This document shows positions 33,990 through 45,281 of a stretch of 64,000 nucleotides of DNA, piece by piece (position 1 is the first letter of the stretch; every line of letters starts with the position of its first letter). The DNA is taken from NCBI GenBank assembly GCA_023052935.1, contig CM041292.1:100706587-100770586 (forward strand), read 5' to 3'. The notes beneath the pieces are model-generated. The model did not search any database. It was not told the origin of the DNA and was given only the letters and a program-made list of their open reading frames with translations. This DNA comes from Piezodorus guildinii. Its lineage: Eukaryota; Arthropoda; Insecta; Hemiptera; Pentatomidae. Made by a program: the position numbers and the translations under genes.

Positions 33990-34140
33990 GGGAGCAGTCT
34001 GTTCTAGTGGCTAGAGCGCTATTCTACTGTTCACCGGGTCCTGGGTTCGAATCCCGGCTATGACAGAATATTATTATTATCTAGCCGGGGACGACCCTAA
34101 GGTATGAATTGTAGAGGTACAGGTTTTTCGTTTCTTAGTT
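33990..34140 (+). repeat. SINE-A-like copy, head plus short body
   Basis: TGTTCTAGTGGCTAGAGCGC A box, GGGTTCGAATCCCGG B box, then a body with GGGGACGACCCTAAGG similar in layout to SINE-A. The acceptor arms do not pair, so this is not a tRNA gene. Confidence 0.6.
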
Positions 34141-34634
34141 TAAAATCTAAAATAAATAGTGGTAGAAAGTTATGTGAAATACCAAGGTAAAAACAAAACA
34201 TATTTAAGAGCAGTGTATGTCAGATATTAAAGCAAAATTTTTAATATAACACTTTATATAAATCCTTTATAAAATAGTATTTAGATTAAAATAGGTCTTA
34301 TTCCTTAAAAATAATCCTCCCAGTAACTATCTTATTTATGTCCAAACACGAATGCCTTCTTAGCCTTATAGGAATTTTATTTCATACCAGTGTGAAATGA
34401 AGATTATCAAATCGTAATAAAATTTCTAAAAATCGATGATTCAGGGTCCACCAAACTCCATCTTCAGAAAATCTCATCAATAGTAAATAAATACAATAAG
34501 AATGTGGAAATTAAAATCACTACCAGGTTCATATAAGATATGTTTATAGTACTTTATTTTAAAATAAGATTTAGAATTGAATATTAGTAATGACAGTATT
34601 GACATTATATTATAACCACTATATATCAAGAATT
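34141..34634. other. AT-rich non-coding DNA
   Basis: Nothing recognised. Confidence 0.5.
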
Positions 34635-34740
34635 TTACGCCGCCACGGGACACCAGGGGCCCGCACTAGTCTGGCTAATGGGAAAGCGCGTACCACAGGT
34701 GGCCCGCACTAGTCTATCTAATCGGGCGGCGTGGACCATG
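34635..34740. repeat. short GC-rich direct repeat
   Basis: GGCCCGCACTAGTCTGGCTA (34,658-34,677) and GGCCCGCACTAGTCTATCTA (34,701-34,720) are two near-identical units 43 bp apart in a GC-rich island. Confidence 0.6.
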
Positions 34741-34939
34741 GGTATTCATTTCCTCGTTCCTTATTTTATCTTTTCTTATTTCACCAACCTCCGGGGGTAT
34801 TTCATTTCCGTAGCTGCAACTCTACTCCAGTGTCTGTCCAGCGAGACTAGTTTTAACTTCCAGCGGGACTAGCTCTCACTTCCATTTATATGGGTGGGTA
34901 GGTACACGGACTTGAAGATGTGTAATATTTGACTGTTTT

Positions 34940-35640
34940 TAATTCCCTCTTTCACAACACAGTGTTGCATATATCCTCTTAGCTTTCTTGATCCGATTTG
35001 AAAGCTTTTGGTCCATTTTCCCTTTTCTACTTAGGACTGCAACGAAGTAATTGTACTCCTGCGCTGTCTCCAAGACTTCTCATTTGCAGTGTATCAACAC
35101 TTTTCTTCAAAACCAATTCGGCGTTTAATGACATGCCATTCCTGTCTAGCTCAGCCTCCCACTCCATTACAACCTGTTGGGATTATCTTTGGTATTAGAA
35201 ATGAGGACAATATCATCGGCGAAAATCGACACTTGTACCAGTATGGTCAGCATGTTCTATATTCCCACGACCGTCCGTGTTGTGTTTGTACCAGAATTGT
35301 TATATTTCTTCCATGAATATTATGAACAGGAGAGAACATAGGCTGTCACCTTTCTGACATTCTTTCTCATTCGCCTCGTACATTTTTTCATTTATTCAAC
35401 CTATACCTTTTGAATCATGGTACCTATGAAGATTTATTTGCATTTATAAATTTATTAGGAACATTTTTCGTGGCGAGATGTGCCATATTTGTTCTCTAGT
35501 GATGGAATCAAATGCTACCTTTATGTCTAAGAACGTCAGGTAGAAAGAACCTCTATTCCATGGCTTCTCAATATTTCTAATCAACAAAATTAAACTTTGG
35601 CATGTAAGCCCAGCCACACTATGTCATTTAAGGCATTTAA
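34940..35640 (-). pseudogene. decayed LINE reverse transcriptase
   Basis: Minus-strand RT landmarks in drifting frames: FLD/KVAFDSITREQ (about 35,535-35,490), QKGDSLCSLLFIIFMEEI (about 35,355-35,300), FADDIVLIS (about 35,222-35,195), and a thumb-like basic end near 34,990. Full RT order is preserved but with frameshifts, so it is an old non-LTR element. Family not resolved. Confidence 0.65.
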
Positions 35641-35689
35641 TTAACAATAAAATTAATGGTGTGATTTTACATCCATATAGCAAGTTGTT

Positions 35690-35770
35690 GTTTTTTACAT
35701 CAGTAAAGTAAGTTAAATCAAAGTCGTTAGAGCCGTTTTTAAAATAATCGTAGAAAGGTGCAAAACTTAT
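35690..35770 (-). repeat. repeat A, short inverted fragment
   Basis: GTTAAATCAAAGTCGTTAGA, GCCGTTTTTAAAATAATCG and AAAGGTGCAAAACT match the central module of repeat A in reverse. Confidence 0.5.
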
Positions 35771-36185
35771 ATATATATTTTTTTCTATAAATATGTAAAA
35801 TAATGTCGCGAATTTTAGTTTTCGCGAGGCCCTTTAAATCCACGCGACGGATTTTTATACGGTTTCGACTATCATTTATGGCAATTTTTCCTGAAGGTTT
35901 ATAAGTAAAATAAATTGTAAGTTTTTTTTTGGTAGGGAAAATAAATTTTCTCGAATAAAGTCAACGAAAAGTTATTACTGAAATATGAGTAGTGATATAG
36001 ACGTACCATATATATTGTTGGAAAACGGAATATTTAAATAAAAATATCTATATCTAATAAGCAATAAAAAAAGCCTTACAAGTTAATAGAATGTTGTTAT
36101 ATACCCAAAAACGTAGGAACATATGTTATTTGAATTGTGATAGGGAAGGTTATAGTGATTCAGTGTTGCCACCTTACAGTATCGT
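35771..36185. other. AT-rich non-coding DNA
   Basis: Small CpG-containing patch (35,810-35,870, TCGCGAATTTTAGTTTTCGCG imperfect palindrome). Nothing else recognised. Confidence 0.45.
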
Positions 36186-36425
36186 ACTTCTTCTTCTTCC
36201 AGTGGCGCGACAGGCCGTGTAGGCCCTGGGCCTCGATGTGTAATCTCCTGGGAGATTACACTCGCGTTTCTCGATGCATTTTGTAGGGTAAGATCTATGC
36301 CTAATTTTGTGACTGGCCACCATTTGGCTGATGGGTCTCACATACCCGGGGGAGAGGCTGTGAGTGAATTCCCACTTAATTACATCTTTATAAAAGCCCC
36401 GTCGGGACTGGGATCCGAACTCAAA
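36186..36425 (-). repeat. SINE-B copy, head-truncated
   Basis: Tail (GAA)n-like at 36,186-36,199, then GGCGCGACAGGCCGTGTAGG, body with ACCCGGGGGAGAGGCTGTG and GTCGGGACTGGGATCCGAAC. The A-box end is missing. Confidence 0.75.
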
Positions 36426-37546
36426 GTATCGTAGTATCGTACAGGCTATATTATTACACAAAGCACTCAAGATTTTAGAAAAAATATTGCCTACCAAATC
36501 GTCCGTAAGATTTTGAAATAAATGGAAAGTGTTTAAATCCATAAACTAATATTGTTATTAATATTTTTACGTTTAGATCATTTCAGGGAAACAAATGTTC
36601 CACTGTTAACTAAATGGAACTCCCATGGAAACTAACTCAAACTTTAAATATCTATTTTGGAATGTTAATTTGAATAATATAGGCATCATTTAACATAAGA
36701 AGAAAATAACCAGGACCGATTGAGATCTTTTGACCAGTTTATGTACCTAATATCTACCGATGATTAAATATTATGACAAATAGACGTTATAAAATTAATA
36801 TCATATATAATTCCTAAATGCTCTTTTAGTTACGATGAACTCGTTATCCCAAAATGATTTACTATTGATTGCTCAAACTAAAGTTTTCTTAACATAAATG
36901 ACATCACATTTAAATTCCACCCGTATGAAGCAAAAGCGGGTAACTAATAAAATTTAAATAAATGAAATTATTGCCATCGAACCATTGAATAACACATGTT
37001 CTAATTGGATTAGAGAATAAGGCAATATGGGAAATTCATTCCACACCCCGTTCATTAAGCCACTTCAACAACCTAACTGGCAAAACTCCTATAAACCAAT
37101 TGGAACAAAACTCAACTAATAGGTTCTAACCGAGACAACCTCGCTCTCTCCAAATATTCTGCTTCGCACACAGGAGCCTTCTTCTAATATGACTACTTCA
37201 CAAAATACTTAACATGAAATCACTCTCATTTAATCAAAGAAAAAAATCCACTAACTTATCAACATAGAAAAATAAAAAGTCTGTATAACAAAGAATCCAC
37301 TCGGTCCATTATCGTATTGCACCGAATCATTCCTTAATGATCAAAATAAGTATCCCCGATTAACGGGGGACCAGCGATATTTGTTGAGAAAAATAGTTCT
37401 TTTAATAACATGAAGAAGTATTTGAAAGTCCGCAGCTTCTAATAGGAAGACTTTACACAGACTGCTTACTTTAATTAAATCATCATTATCTTAAAATAGG
37501 TTTATTATCATTTAAATATTATTATTTTTAGGCTATTGAACGTCGT
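36426..37546. other. AT-rich non-coding DNA
   Basis: The stretch 36,960-37,180 is less AT-biased and might be an unrecognisable coding relic. Nothing I can name. Confidence 0.4.
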
Positions 37547-37859
37547 TTTGTTGTCTTTACTGTCCTTAAAAGTAAGCGATAATGACTTAAAATATAATTT
37601 GTTATGGTAAGGTTTTTTATTTAGTAGAAAAATGTTACGGGTCAAATCATTTGAAATCGTCCAAACCTTCGTGCTTGACATTTTGATTTTCATAATATTA
37701 GTACCATTTATTTTCTATCCTTTTTGGATTATGAAACTGTAAATACAGTATTTTTCTGGCTTATAATTTTAGTGTTGCAGCTGGTTTAAGTCAGCTTTTT
37801 GGATAACTACATGTGTTGTGAATACCTTTTTAATTCTTTTAATTTTTTAGATATAAAAT
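37547..37859. repeat. direct repeat unit 1 (~313 bp)
   Basis: Starts TTTGTTGTCTTTACTGTCC and ends TTTTTTAGATATAAAAT. Repeated at 38,016-38,319 with a few substitutions and a ~9-bp deletion. Ends are not TG..CA, so LTR identity is not shown. Confidence 0.8.
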
Positions 37860-37861
37860 TA

Positions 37862-38014
37862 TGGTTGCAATGTAGTTAGTATCACAACTCTAGGTCCTCT
37901 GAAAAGCACATCTCCTTCAACTGTGAATTGGGTGTTTTCGACTCGATTTCTCAGAAATATTTCAATCAAATTGGATAACTCTTCTTCGGCTTGGTACGCT
38001 TGTTTTAGAGATTG
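37862..38014 (-). pseudogene. 153-bp Gypsy pol fragment between direct repeats
   Basis: Matches 41,435-41,587 (RNase H/integrase linker of the Gypsy relic at 41,205-42,235) with only four visible mismatches. Sits exactly between the two ~310-bp direct repeats. Non-functional. Confidence 0.8.
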
Positions 38015-38015
38015 A

Positions 38016-38319
38016 TTTGTTGTCTTTACTGTCCTTAAAAGTAAGCGATAATGACTTAAAATATAATTTGTTATGGTAAGGTATTTTATTTAGTAGAAAA
38101 ATGTGACGGGTCAAACCATACGAAATCTTCGTGCTTGACATTTTGATTTTCATAATCTTAGTACCATTTATTTTCTATCCTTTTTGGATTATAAAACTGA
38201 AAATACAGTATTTTTCTGGCTTATAATTTTAGTGTTGCAGCTGGTTTAAGTCAGCTTTTTGGATAACTACATGTGTTGTGAATATCTTTTTAATTCTTTT
38301 AATTTTTTAGATATAAAAT
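38016..38319. repeat. direct repeat unit 2 (~304 bp)
   Basis: Second copy of 37,547-37,859, same orientation. Confidence 0.8.
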
Positions 38320-40884
38320 CAAAACAAAAAGGTAAGGACATGCTTTTTACTAACTTCGATACTCCGAACAATGTTGATGAAATTAGCTTATGCGACAAGT
38401 TTATGCACAGAGTTATCGTTGAATGAGGCTGGTGAAAAAATAATTACTTTAGTTATCTTCCCAATGGAGTTTTATACATCTGCATTGCTAATCATATTTT
38501 AAAAATTACAATTTTAGCCTGCCATAACAATTTTTGCTTTTTCTCTTGAAGTGAATTCATTCATTATTAATAGTTTTAAGTTTTTCACTGCTACTCACTG
38601 TAAACACGCTAAATTATTACAAATAAACCAAATACATTTTTTATTAAGTAAAATGTTGTATTTATACTATATGTATATGGTATAGACCAACCAAACCAAA
38701 AAAGGGATCCATACAGTATGGGCAAGAAGGCGATTTGTAGATATCTTGCCAAGAAACCATTTTTCGCTAATTTTCGGGTACATACTGAATAATCTCCAGC
38801 TATATTCCAGCGGGGCTCCCTTGAATATATTGTAATAGCAGAATATTGCAGTGCCCTTTTCGATGGACCACCCTAGTCCCTTGCCTCGTCTTCAAACGTA
38901 CTCAAAATTAATATTACTTTTCCTCATCCGTTGGCGTAGCCGTCAGTGGTTAGGATTTCAAAAGCATCCTTCCATAAACGTAAAAAAACATGGTTTTTAA
39001 ATAATCCAAAGAAAAGAAGGAACTCGAAACTCCAACTCGTTCTATCATACAATATAGCGTTTTGTCATATTTTTCAAGAAATATTAAACAATGGCAACTT
39101 TGTAGGCTAATGTTAGTGTCATGGTTGATGAAGAAAGTGATTTTAAAACAACTTAACGTATTTTAAAATCTCATTAATGAACATTATACCGTTATATGAA
39201 ACACGAATACGATACTCAATATGGTCAAAATTATTTTTTATAAATATCTTAGTATTATTGCCAATACGTGTCAAAAAAAAAGTAATTTTTCTTCCAGGTG
39301 GTTCGTGGTAGTCATTTTTTTTTTTTTTAATTGAAATGAGTACTTCTAGTTTTCCAGGAGACATATAGTTTTTGAGGTATTCAAAAAACAATTTTATTTT
39401 ACGTTTTAGAAATATATATTATTTTAATCACTTAAAGGACGATCATGCGTTATTGAACATCTAGACGGTTAGACGAACCTCTAGGAAAATTTTCAACTTC
39501 ACAACCATATTTATTTTTGAGAAACTGCGATGAACATAAAATCCATTGAAATTGCCCTATCTTTTATAAATATATATCGATTAAACCAGAACGAAGAGTA
39601 GACCCAGGCTAAGATGGCCTTAAACAAAGGATCCTGCCCAGCACGATCTGGACGGCTAACAGCTCTCTGAGGAGGTTATAAGTAAACAAAAAACACGACA
39701 CAACAAAAATTAGAGTATGTTATGCCTACAATAAGGAGTAATCCAAAATGAGATAGGATTCTAATGAAAATATCTTAAATATAAATATAATGAAGAATAT
39801 GGTTGGGGGTGTGGTCACCAAGAAAACACTAGTAAATTTTAACTGATAATATTTAAAGGCTACAATGGGAAGTTAAGTGACTAATTAAAGTTTAGCGAAT
39901 AATCATGCAAACAAATAATTTCAAATAAATTGTAATCTTTAAACGTTAATTAGTAGCTTAGTTTCTCATTATATATATTTAAATATCAGTATACATTTAT
40001 GTTTGTTTCTATATTTTATATGTATTGATATAATCTTATTATTATTATTTTTTTTTAATTTTGTTGTTTTCTTGTTTTTCTTCGCCTTGATTAATGCCGA
40101 CAATGTGGGCCGCAACGTCAGCACACAACTAAAATAGGCTTGTCTTATTGTTTTTTTCTCTTGAAGAACTCACACTAAACAACTTTTCTATCATATATTT
40201 CAACGGTCAATAAAAAACTCAAAATTTTAAATATAAATAGTTTATAAAATTTATCTGAAGAGTCTATAAAACAAATGTTTAGGTTTAAGAGACTAAACTT
40301 CATCTTGATGGAAAGAAAACCTTTTCCATGCTAGTGGTTTAAATAATACCCTTCCATTCCTTCGCGCGATTTAACAAAATATAGGAAACCTGTAGACTGA
40401 ATTTAAATTAAAAATTATAGCGCTTTCTAGGCTTCTTTTTTCTCGTCCTTTTTGCGAAAAATATTCAAAGAATGATTTGTTTCCGAGTTCTTTTAACTTT
40501 CAGATAGCTGATGAGAAAGCATTAGAAAAAAAAACTTGACAAGACAACAAAGAGGTCTACAGAATGCAATTACTGGAGTAGGTTATTGTAAAAAAGCAAT
40601 TTAAATAATAACGGAGGCTTGGTATCAAGAAAAGTAAATGTTTTCTTATGCTTCAAAAAAATTAAAAAGAAATAAGGTTCTTCATGGGAAATATTAATGC
40701 AAGTTAAATAATAAGATCCATTATAGGAATAGACTCTCCATTATAATATACCGCGGTAGAATAGAATGAAACAACGTAATATTTGAAAATTGTTTTATTT
40801 ATCATAACATTTTAATTAAATTAACAAATCCTACTATAATTACTCGCGTCATGGGAAATTTTGGTTATTATTTTTAAAAATGGA
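38320..40884. other. AT-rich non-coding DNA
   Basis: A moderately GC-richer patch at 38,700-38,960 contains GTAGCCGTCAGTGGTTAGGA, weakly A-box-like. Another GC-richer patch lies at 39,590-39,680. No gene or complete repeat recognised. Confidence 0.4.
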
Positions 40885-41060
40885 TAGCTGTAATCGAACA
40901 AAAAAAAAAAAAAAAAATTGATGCCTTACATTTAAAGATGCGTAGAATCCGAATAACGAATTAAAATAAATCCGTTTCTCCGCATTCCGCCGTACGCTGT
41001 CCGCGACTTTTCTCCAAAACTACTAGACCATTTTTTTTTAATTCGCAAAAAAAAAAAAAT
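40885..41060 (+). repeat. repeat B copy
   Basis: AGCTGTAATCGAAC, an A-run, TTACATTTAAAGATGCGTAG and AATCCGAATAACGAAT: the same order as 5,375-5,610. Confidence 0.5.
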
Positions 41061-41204
41061 TGATATTACTTGGTTATTTTTAAAATGGTGGTGAAATTGT
41101 GGCATCATCATCATTAGATCAATGATCGATGAAGATGTTGAAGCAGTGTTGCTCGGACAGATTTCCGCCCATCTTGATCTTGCATCCACCATTATAATAA
41201 ACTA

Positions 41205-42235
41205 GTGATTTTGATCCAGCATAGTCAATGTGTATACGCTGCCAATTCTCTTGTGGTTCCATCCATGGGTGAAGAGGAGCTTTAATTGGGCTGATGGATC
41301 TTCGCGCAGTCAGAAAATTCCCTAACTGCTCCCTCTATGTCCTTGTCGATTGATTTTCAGTAGAAATAGCGTCGTGCCAACTGCTTCATTTTTGTTGTCC
41401 CCATATGGATTCGATGAAGTTCATGAAGAACGGCTGGTTGCAATGTAGTTAGTATCGCAACTCTAGGTCCTCTGAAAAGCACATCTCCTTCAACTGTGAA
41501 TTCGGTGTTTTCGACTCGATTTCTCAGAAATCGTTCAATCAAATTGGATAACTCTTCTTCGGCTTGGTACGCTTGTTTTAGAGATTGGTGTGTCAGGGTC
41601 GATGTTCCAATGTGTGGAATAGGTGCTTCGCAAATTTGCTTCTCTTCATTATTAATGGCTATGTCCGTCCTATCATGAAGTGGATTGATTGGGACTCTAG
41701 ATAGACAGTCGATGTTTGAGTTTTGTTCGCCTTCCTTGAATTTCAAAGAAAAGTTGAATCCAGAAAGGAAAGCAGTATATCGTTGTAATCTAGCGGAAGT
41801 CTTCTTTGGTATTTTGAGTTCTGGTGTGAAATTCTCACGAGCGGCTGGTTGTCAGTTAGCAGGGTAAAAGGCCGTAAAAATATATACAGGTAGAAGTGAT
41901 CCACTGAAAAAATTATAGCTAGTACCTCACGGTCGAGTTGTGAATATCCTTATTCGGCTGGAGTTAAGGATCTGGAGGGAAATGCGATGGGATGTTCTAC
42001 TTCCCCGCGATGTGAGAAAGGATACCCGCCACTCCATGTGGACTAGCATCAAACGGAGTTGTGGATCAAACGGAGTTAATACTGTATCGTTCAAAATGTC
42101 TTGCTTCAAACGAAGAAAAGCAGCTTCATGTTTTGCTAGCCATTTAAAACTATGCTTGGTTTTTAAGAGGTCACGTAACGCTGCTGTGAGAGTTGAAGCG
42201 TTTTGGTTAATGCGAAAATAATATGTGACCATGCC
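41205..42235 (-). pseudogene. Ty3/Gypsy pol relic (RNase H to integrase finger)
   Basis: Minus-strand broken frames. 42,232-41,927 covers the RT-thumb/RNase H start (FKWLAKHEAAFLRLKQDI). 41,746-41,357 gives a 129-codon stretch with EQNSNIDCLSR (RNase H end) and ending in a HRIHMGTTKMKQLARRYFY block, which corresponds to the H..H part of the integrase zinc finger. Further integrase-like sequence continues to about 41,205. It is a different family from the element at 9-14 kb. No LTRs or gag seen. Stops and frameshifts make it inactive. Confidence 0.8.
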
Positions 42236-42914
42236 TAGAAATCATCGATTGTTGTGACTAAAGCTAATAATTTGTAGTATACTTGGAAAAAAAAACCACT
42301 TCTTTATAGATATAATAGAAAGTTATAACAAGATTAATAGGTTATCGCAAGGAGGTGGTAAGATACAATCGATAATCGATTTCAACAATAGTTACAATAT
42401 CGATTAAAAGTGATCTAATTCAATAACTCAATTAATTTTGAGGATAAAGAAAACATTTATGAGTAGTTCTTAAATAAAAAAACCGCGAAAATATAAATAA
42501 AAGAGAAAAAAGAAAGAAAACAAAATAAATTATACCCATAAATACGCCAATAACTCATTCATTTTTGATGTTAGATAAAAAGTGTAGAGAGTTTTCGAAT
42601 AAGTAAAGAGCAGTCTTATATGGTCATGCCACAGCTTATAAGAGATGTAATTCCCAAACAACTTCATCATTATTAGTGTTAGAGAAAAATAGTAGGTGTT
42701 CTGGAATGAAGAAATTTTATTTAACTGAAAATAGAAAGAAAAGATAAGGCATATTGTATATTGCAATATCTTAATTTCAATTGTGTAAACAAAGCTAATC
42801 CTAACATTGATCATTATTATACCAAAACAAACCTTATCTAATACCCTCTCTTTCACCATGAATTTGTTTAGTAAAATCGTTTTGTTCAGTGTGTTCAAAG
42901 GTCTTGAATCGAAA
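42236..42914. other. unassigned DNA upstream of mariner ORF
   Basis: No mariner left terminal inverted repeat found here. AT-rich with no recognisable gene. Confidence 0.45.
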
Positions 42915-43547
42915 ATGTCAAAGTGCGATTTTCGTCAAATTTATTTTTACGAATTTAAATTAGGGCGCAGCGCTGCGCAAACGGCTCGTAATATTAATGA
43001 TGTGTGGGGTCAGGGGGCTATTAATGAGTGCACGGTGCAGCGTTGGTTCCAGAAGTTTCGCAGAGGAGATTTCGACCTCGAAGACAAGGAAGGTCGGGGC
43101 CGTCATCTTGCTCTGGACAACGACCAGCTGAGGTCAAAAGTGGAAGAAGACCCAACCAAAACCACACGAGAAATGGCGGTGGAACTCGGAACTCAAAAAT
43201 TGCAACGTCTTTGCCCAGCATTGATGAATCGGAAGGGGCCGATCCTGCTCCACGATAACGCCAGACCACACGTTGCACAACCAACGCTTCGACTACTGCA
43301 CGAGTTGGGCTACGAAGTTCTTCAACATCCGCCTTATTCACCTGACCTCTCTCCTACAGACTTCCACTTTTTCAGGCATCTGGACAACTTTTTGAGGGAG
43401 AAAAATTTTCAAAACCAGGACGACATTGAAAATTCTTTTCGTGATTTCATTGAGTCCAGGGATACGGATTTTTTTTCTGGTGGAATAAGAAAGCTTGTTG
43501 AACGTTGGCAAAAGTGCATTGATTCAGATGGAAATTATTTTGATTAA
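42915..43547 (+). pseudogene. mariner transposase (cecropia type) with in-frame internal deletion
   Basis: 210 codons from the mariner-like start MSKCDFRQIYFYEFK. An open frame extends upstream to 42,807 without homology. The N-terminal paired helix-turn-helix region is intact to TREMAVELG (about residue 92). The sequence then jumps to TQKLQRLCPAL, losing over 100 residues that normally include the second half of the DNA-binding/linker region and the first catalytic Asp. The second Asp (HDNARPH) and third Asp (PDLSPTDF) of the D,D34D triad remain, and the C-terminus is intact. The sequence closely resembles the lineage that gave rise to the transposase part of SETMAR. Without the first Asp it cannot catalyse transposition. 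GC-richer than its surroundings. The right terminal repeat lies at 43,590-43,624. Confidence 0.88.
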
Positions 43548-43589
43548 ATATATATGGTTAAAGTAAAGATATGGCGTATTTACAATACC

Positions 43590-43626
43590 TACTAAAAACC
43601 TGCATTAATTTTGCATCAACCCAATA
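43590..43626 (+). repeat. mariner right terminal inverted repeat and TA target
   Basis: Reverse strand reads TTGGGTTGATGCAAAATTAA then TGCAGG, in the style of cecropia-type mariner ends, bounded by TA at 43,625-43,626. The matching left end was not found. Confidence 0.6.
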
Positions 43627-43649
43627 GTAACACAGTCTAGTATAAGTGC

Positions 43650-43800
43650 TTTTGGTTTATTATTTTTAATAATTATCCTTTGTAATCGACCCCCTCCCAA
43701 AAAAAAAAAATACTCTCTCTCTAAATTTGGGTGCTTACGTCTCAAGATGCGTAGAACTCGAATAACGAATGAAAGTAATTTCGTTACTCAAATAATTAAA
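43650..43800 (+). repeat. repeat B copy
   Basis: CCTTTGTAATCGACCCCC, an A-run, GGGTGCTTACGTCTCAAGAT, GCGTAGAACTCGAATAACGA. Confidence 0.55.
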
Positions 43801-44506
43801 TACCAAAAATTTGCTTCTTGTGTTGTTGGATAAAGAATTAAATTTTCTAAAAAAACAAAATAAAACATATTAATATAAACTTGCATAAGCTTTTCTTGAC
43901 ATTTCTCAAGATTACTTTAATTTTATTTGTTAATGACTGTAATGTTAGGATTAATTTGGAGTAATTACTAATCTCAATTTACTAATCCGCCATACCCATG
44001 AATAAAAAGAGTTTTTTGTTGCAAAATAACATCAATTGGTATGCAATAATTTATTAATTAATAATAAACGTTTTGACAAAATACATATTTGCCGTCTGCT
44101 TGCTAATTTCTCTGCTAGTTCGAACAAACAGATTTTTTTTTTCACTTATAGTAGAAGATCCGAACTTGAAACGATATGTGGACAGACTATTTTTAATTAT
44201 TTAAAAAAAAAAACATTTTTAATTAATTTTTGCAACATCATGATAATAACAAAATTTATACCCTGACTTAAAGTATCAAACGTATAGAATGTGCTGCCGT
44301 TGGGTTACCTAATCTTTTCCTGGACAAACTATCGGTTATCAGGTAAAAGCGGATATGCCGATATGAGTTATCTGCACCGGCTTGAAAATAGAAAAAAAAT
44401 TAAATCAATATAAGCGTTGTTTTATTGCGAACACGTTGATATAGGGTTGCCTGCAATAAACCTGGACCGAACCTGGGCTGCCGAATTTTAAAGATTAAAG
44501 ATCCGA

Positions 44507-45010
44507 GTTCACGCATTCACAGGTTGTCACTACACTGCGGCATTTTATAGTAAAGGAAAAATTAGGCCATTAAAAATATTTTCTAAAAATGAGACGTATC
44601 AAACTATTTTTGATTCATTAACTGATGAAGCTGATGTTTTCATAAATGAAAAAATGAAAGCTTTTCAGGAGTTAACAGCAAAAATGTATGGTGTTAATCA
44701 CTGTCAGACAGTTATTGATGCAACAGTTCGTATTTTTATGAAGAAGTAAGGCGCAAAAGAAGATAGCGAACAATTTTTAAGATAAAAAGTCTTGATTCCA
44801 ACTGTATACCGCTATGCTGGATTTTCCCATTACAAAATTTTTTATGAACTACGAGTATATGTAAATTGTATGTGGCTGAATGCAACTGATTCTGTAAGTA
44901 CGAAATTAAATCATCAAAGCTGCGGTTGGCATTTACATGATTTTTTTAAAACCAACAGGTTTTATCGGCTATTAAACTACTTTGGAAATCCAGGACATTG
45001 TCGTAACTGA
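44507..45010 (+). pseudogene. relic of an uncharacterised conserved family (HAFTGC motif)
   Basis: One frame runs 168 codons with two in-frame TAA stops (44,747-44,749 and 44,783-44,785). It opens VHAFTGCHYTAAF, continues with a KGKIRPLKIFSKNE block, a QELTAKMYG helix, IFMKK, then VNCMWLNAT and CGWHLHDFF. This order matches what I recall of a multi-copy metazoan family of unknown function: an HAFTGCD-like start, an MYG segment, an IWxNA segment and a GW segment. It sits directly inside the inverted arms, which suggests it belongs to a mobile element. I assign no activity. Confidence 0.5.
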
Positions 45011-45105
45011 AGAAAATGAAAAAGAAACAAATAATGAATCAGATGAATTGGAGAGTCGAAATTATACTTTTGATAAATCAGATATTGAATAGAAAATATT
45101 TATTA

Positions 45106-45281
45106 TATTGAGGATGTATAGTCGACTGTAGAAACTATTTAAAATCTAACTATATAAAAAAACTATAGGTGGAATAGTCAGGAATCAGTCATTTTTTGAA
45201 AAGTTTTTAATTTTGCCAACGTTTCGGCCCAAGCTTGTGAGCCATCATCAGGGCATTACTGAGCCATGTCCAAGCATAAAC
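45106..45281 (-). mobile_element. 176-bp insert with hammerhead-like motif (Penelope-like?)
   Basis: Absent from the right copy. Flanked by 9-bp duplications TATTTATTA (45,097-45,105 and 45,282-45,290). The minus strand carries CTGATGA, then GGCTC/GGGCC able to pair as a stem, then GAAACGTTGG: the core of a hammerhead ribozyme as described for Penelope-like retroelements. There is an extra base between CTGATGA and the stem, and the third helix is not obvious. No coding sequence. Confidence 0.5.

Noticed and set aside
33990..34075. Possible tRNA genes at 25,330, 33,990 and (minus) 24,930
   Set aside because: A and B boxes are present but the acceptor arms do not pair and each is fused to a repeated body, so they are SINE heads.
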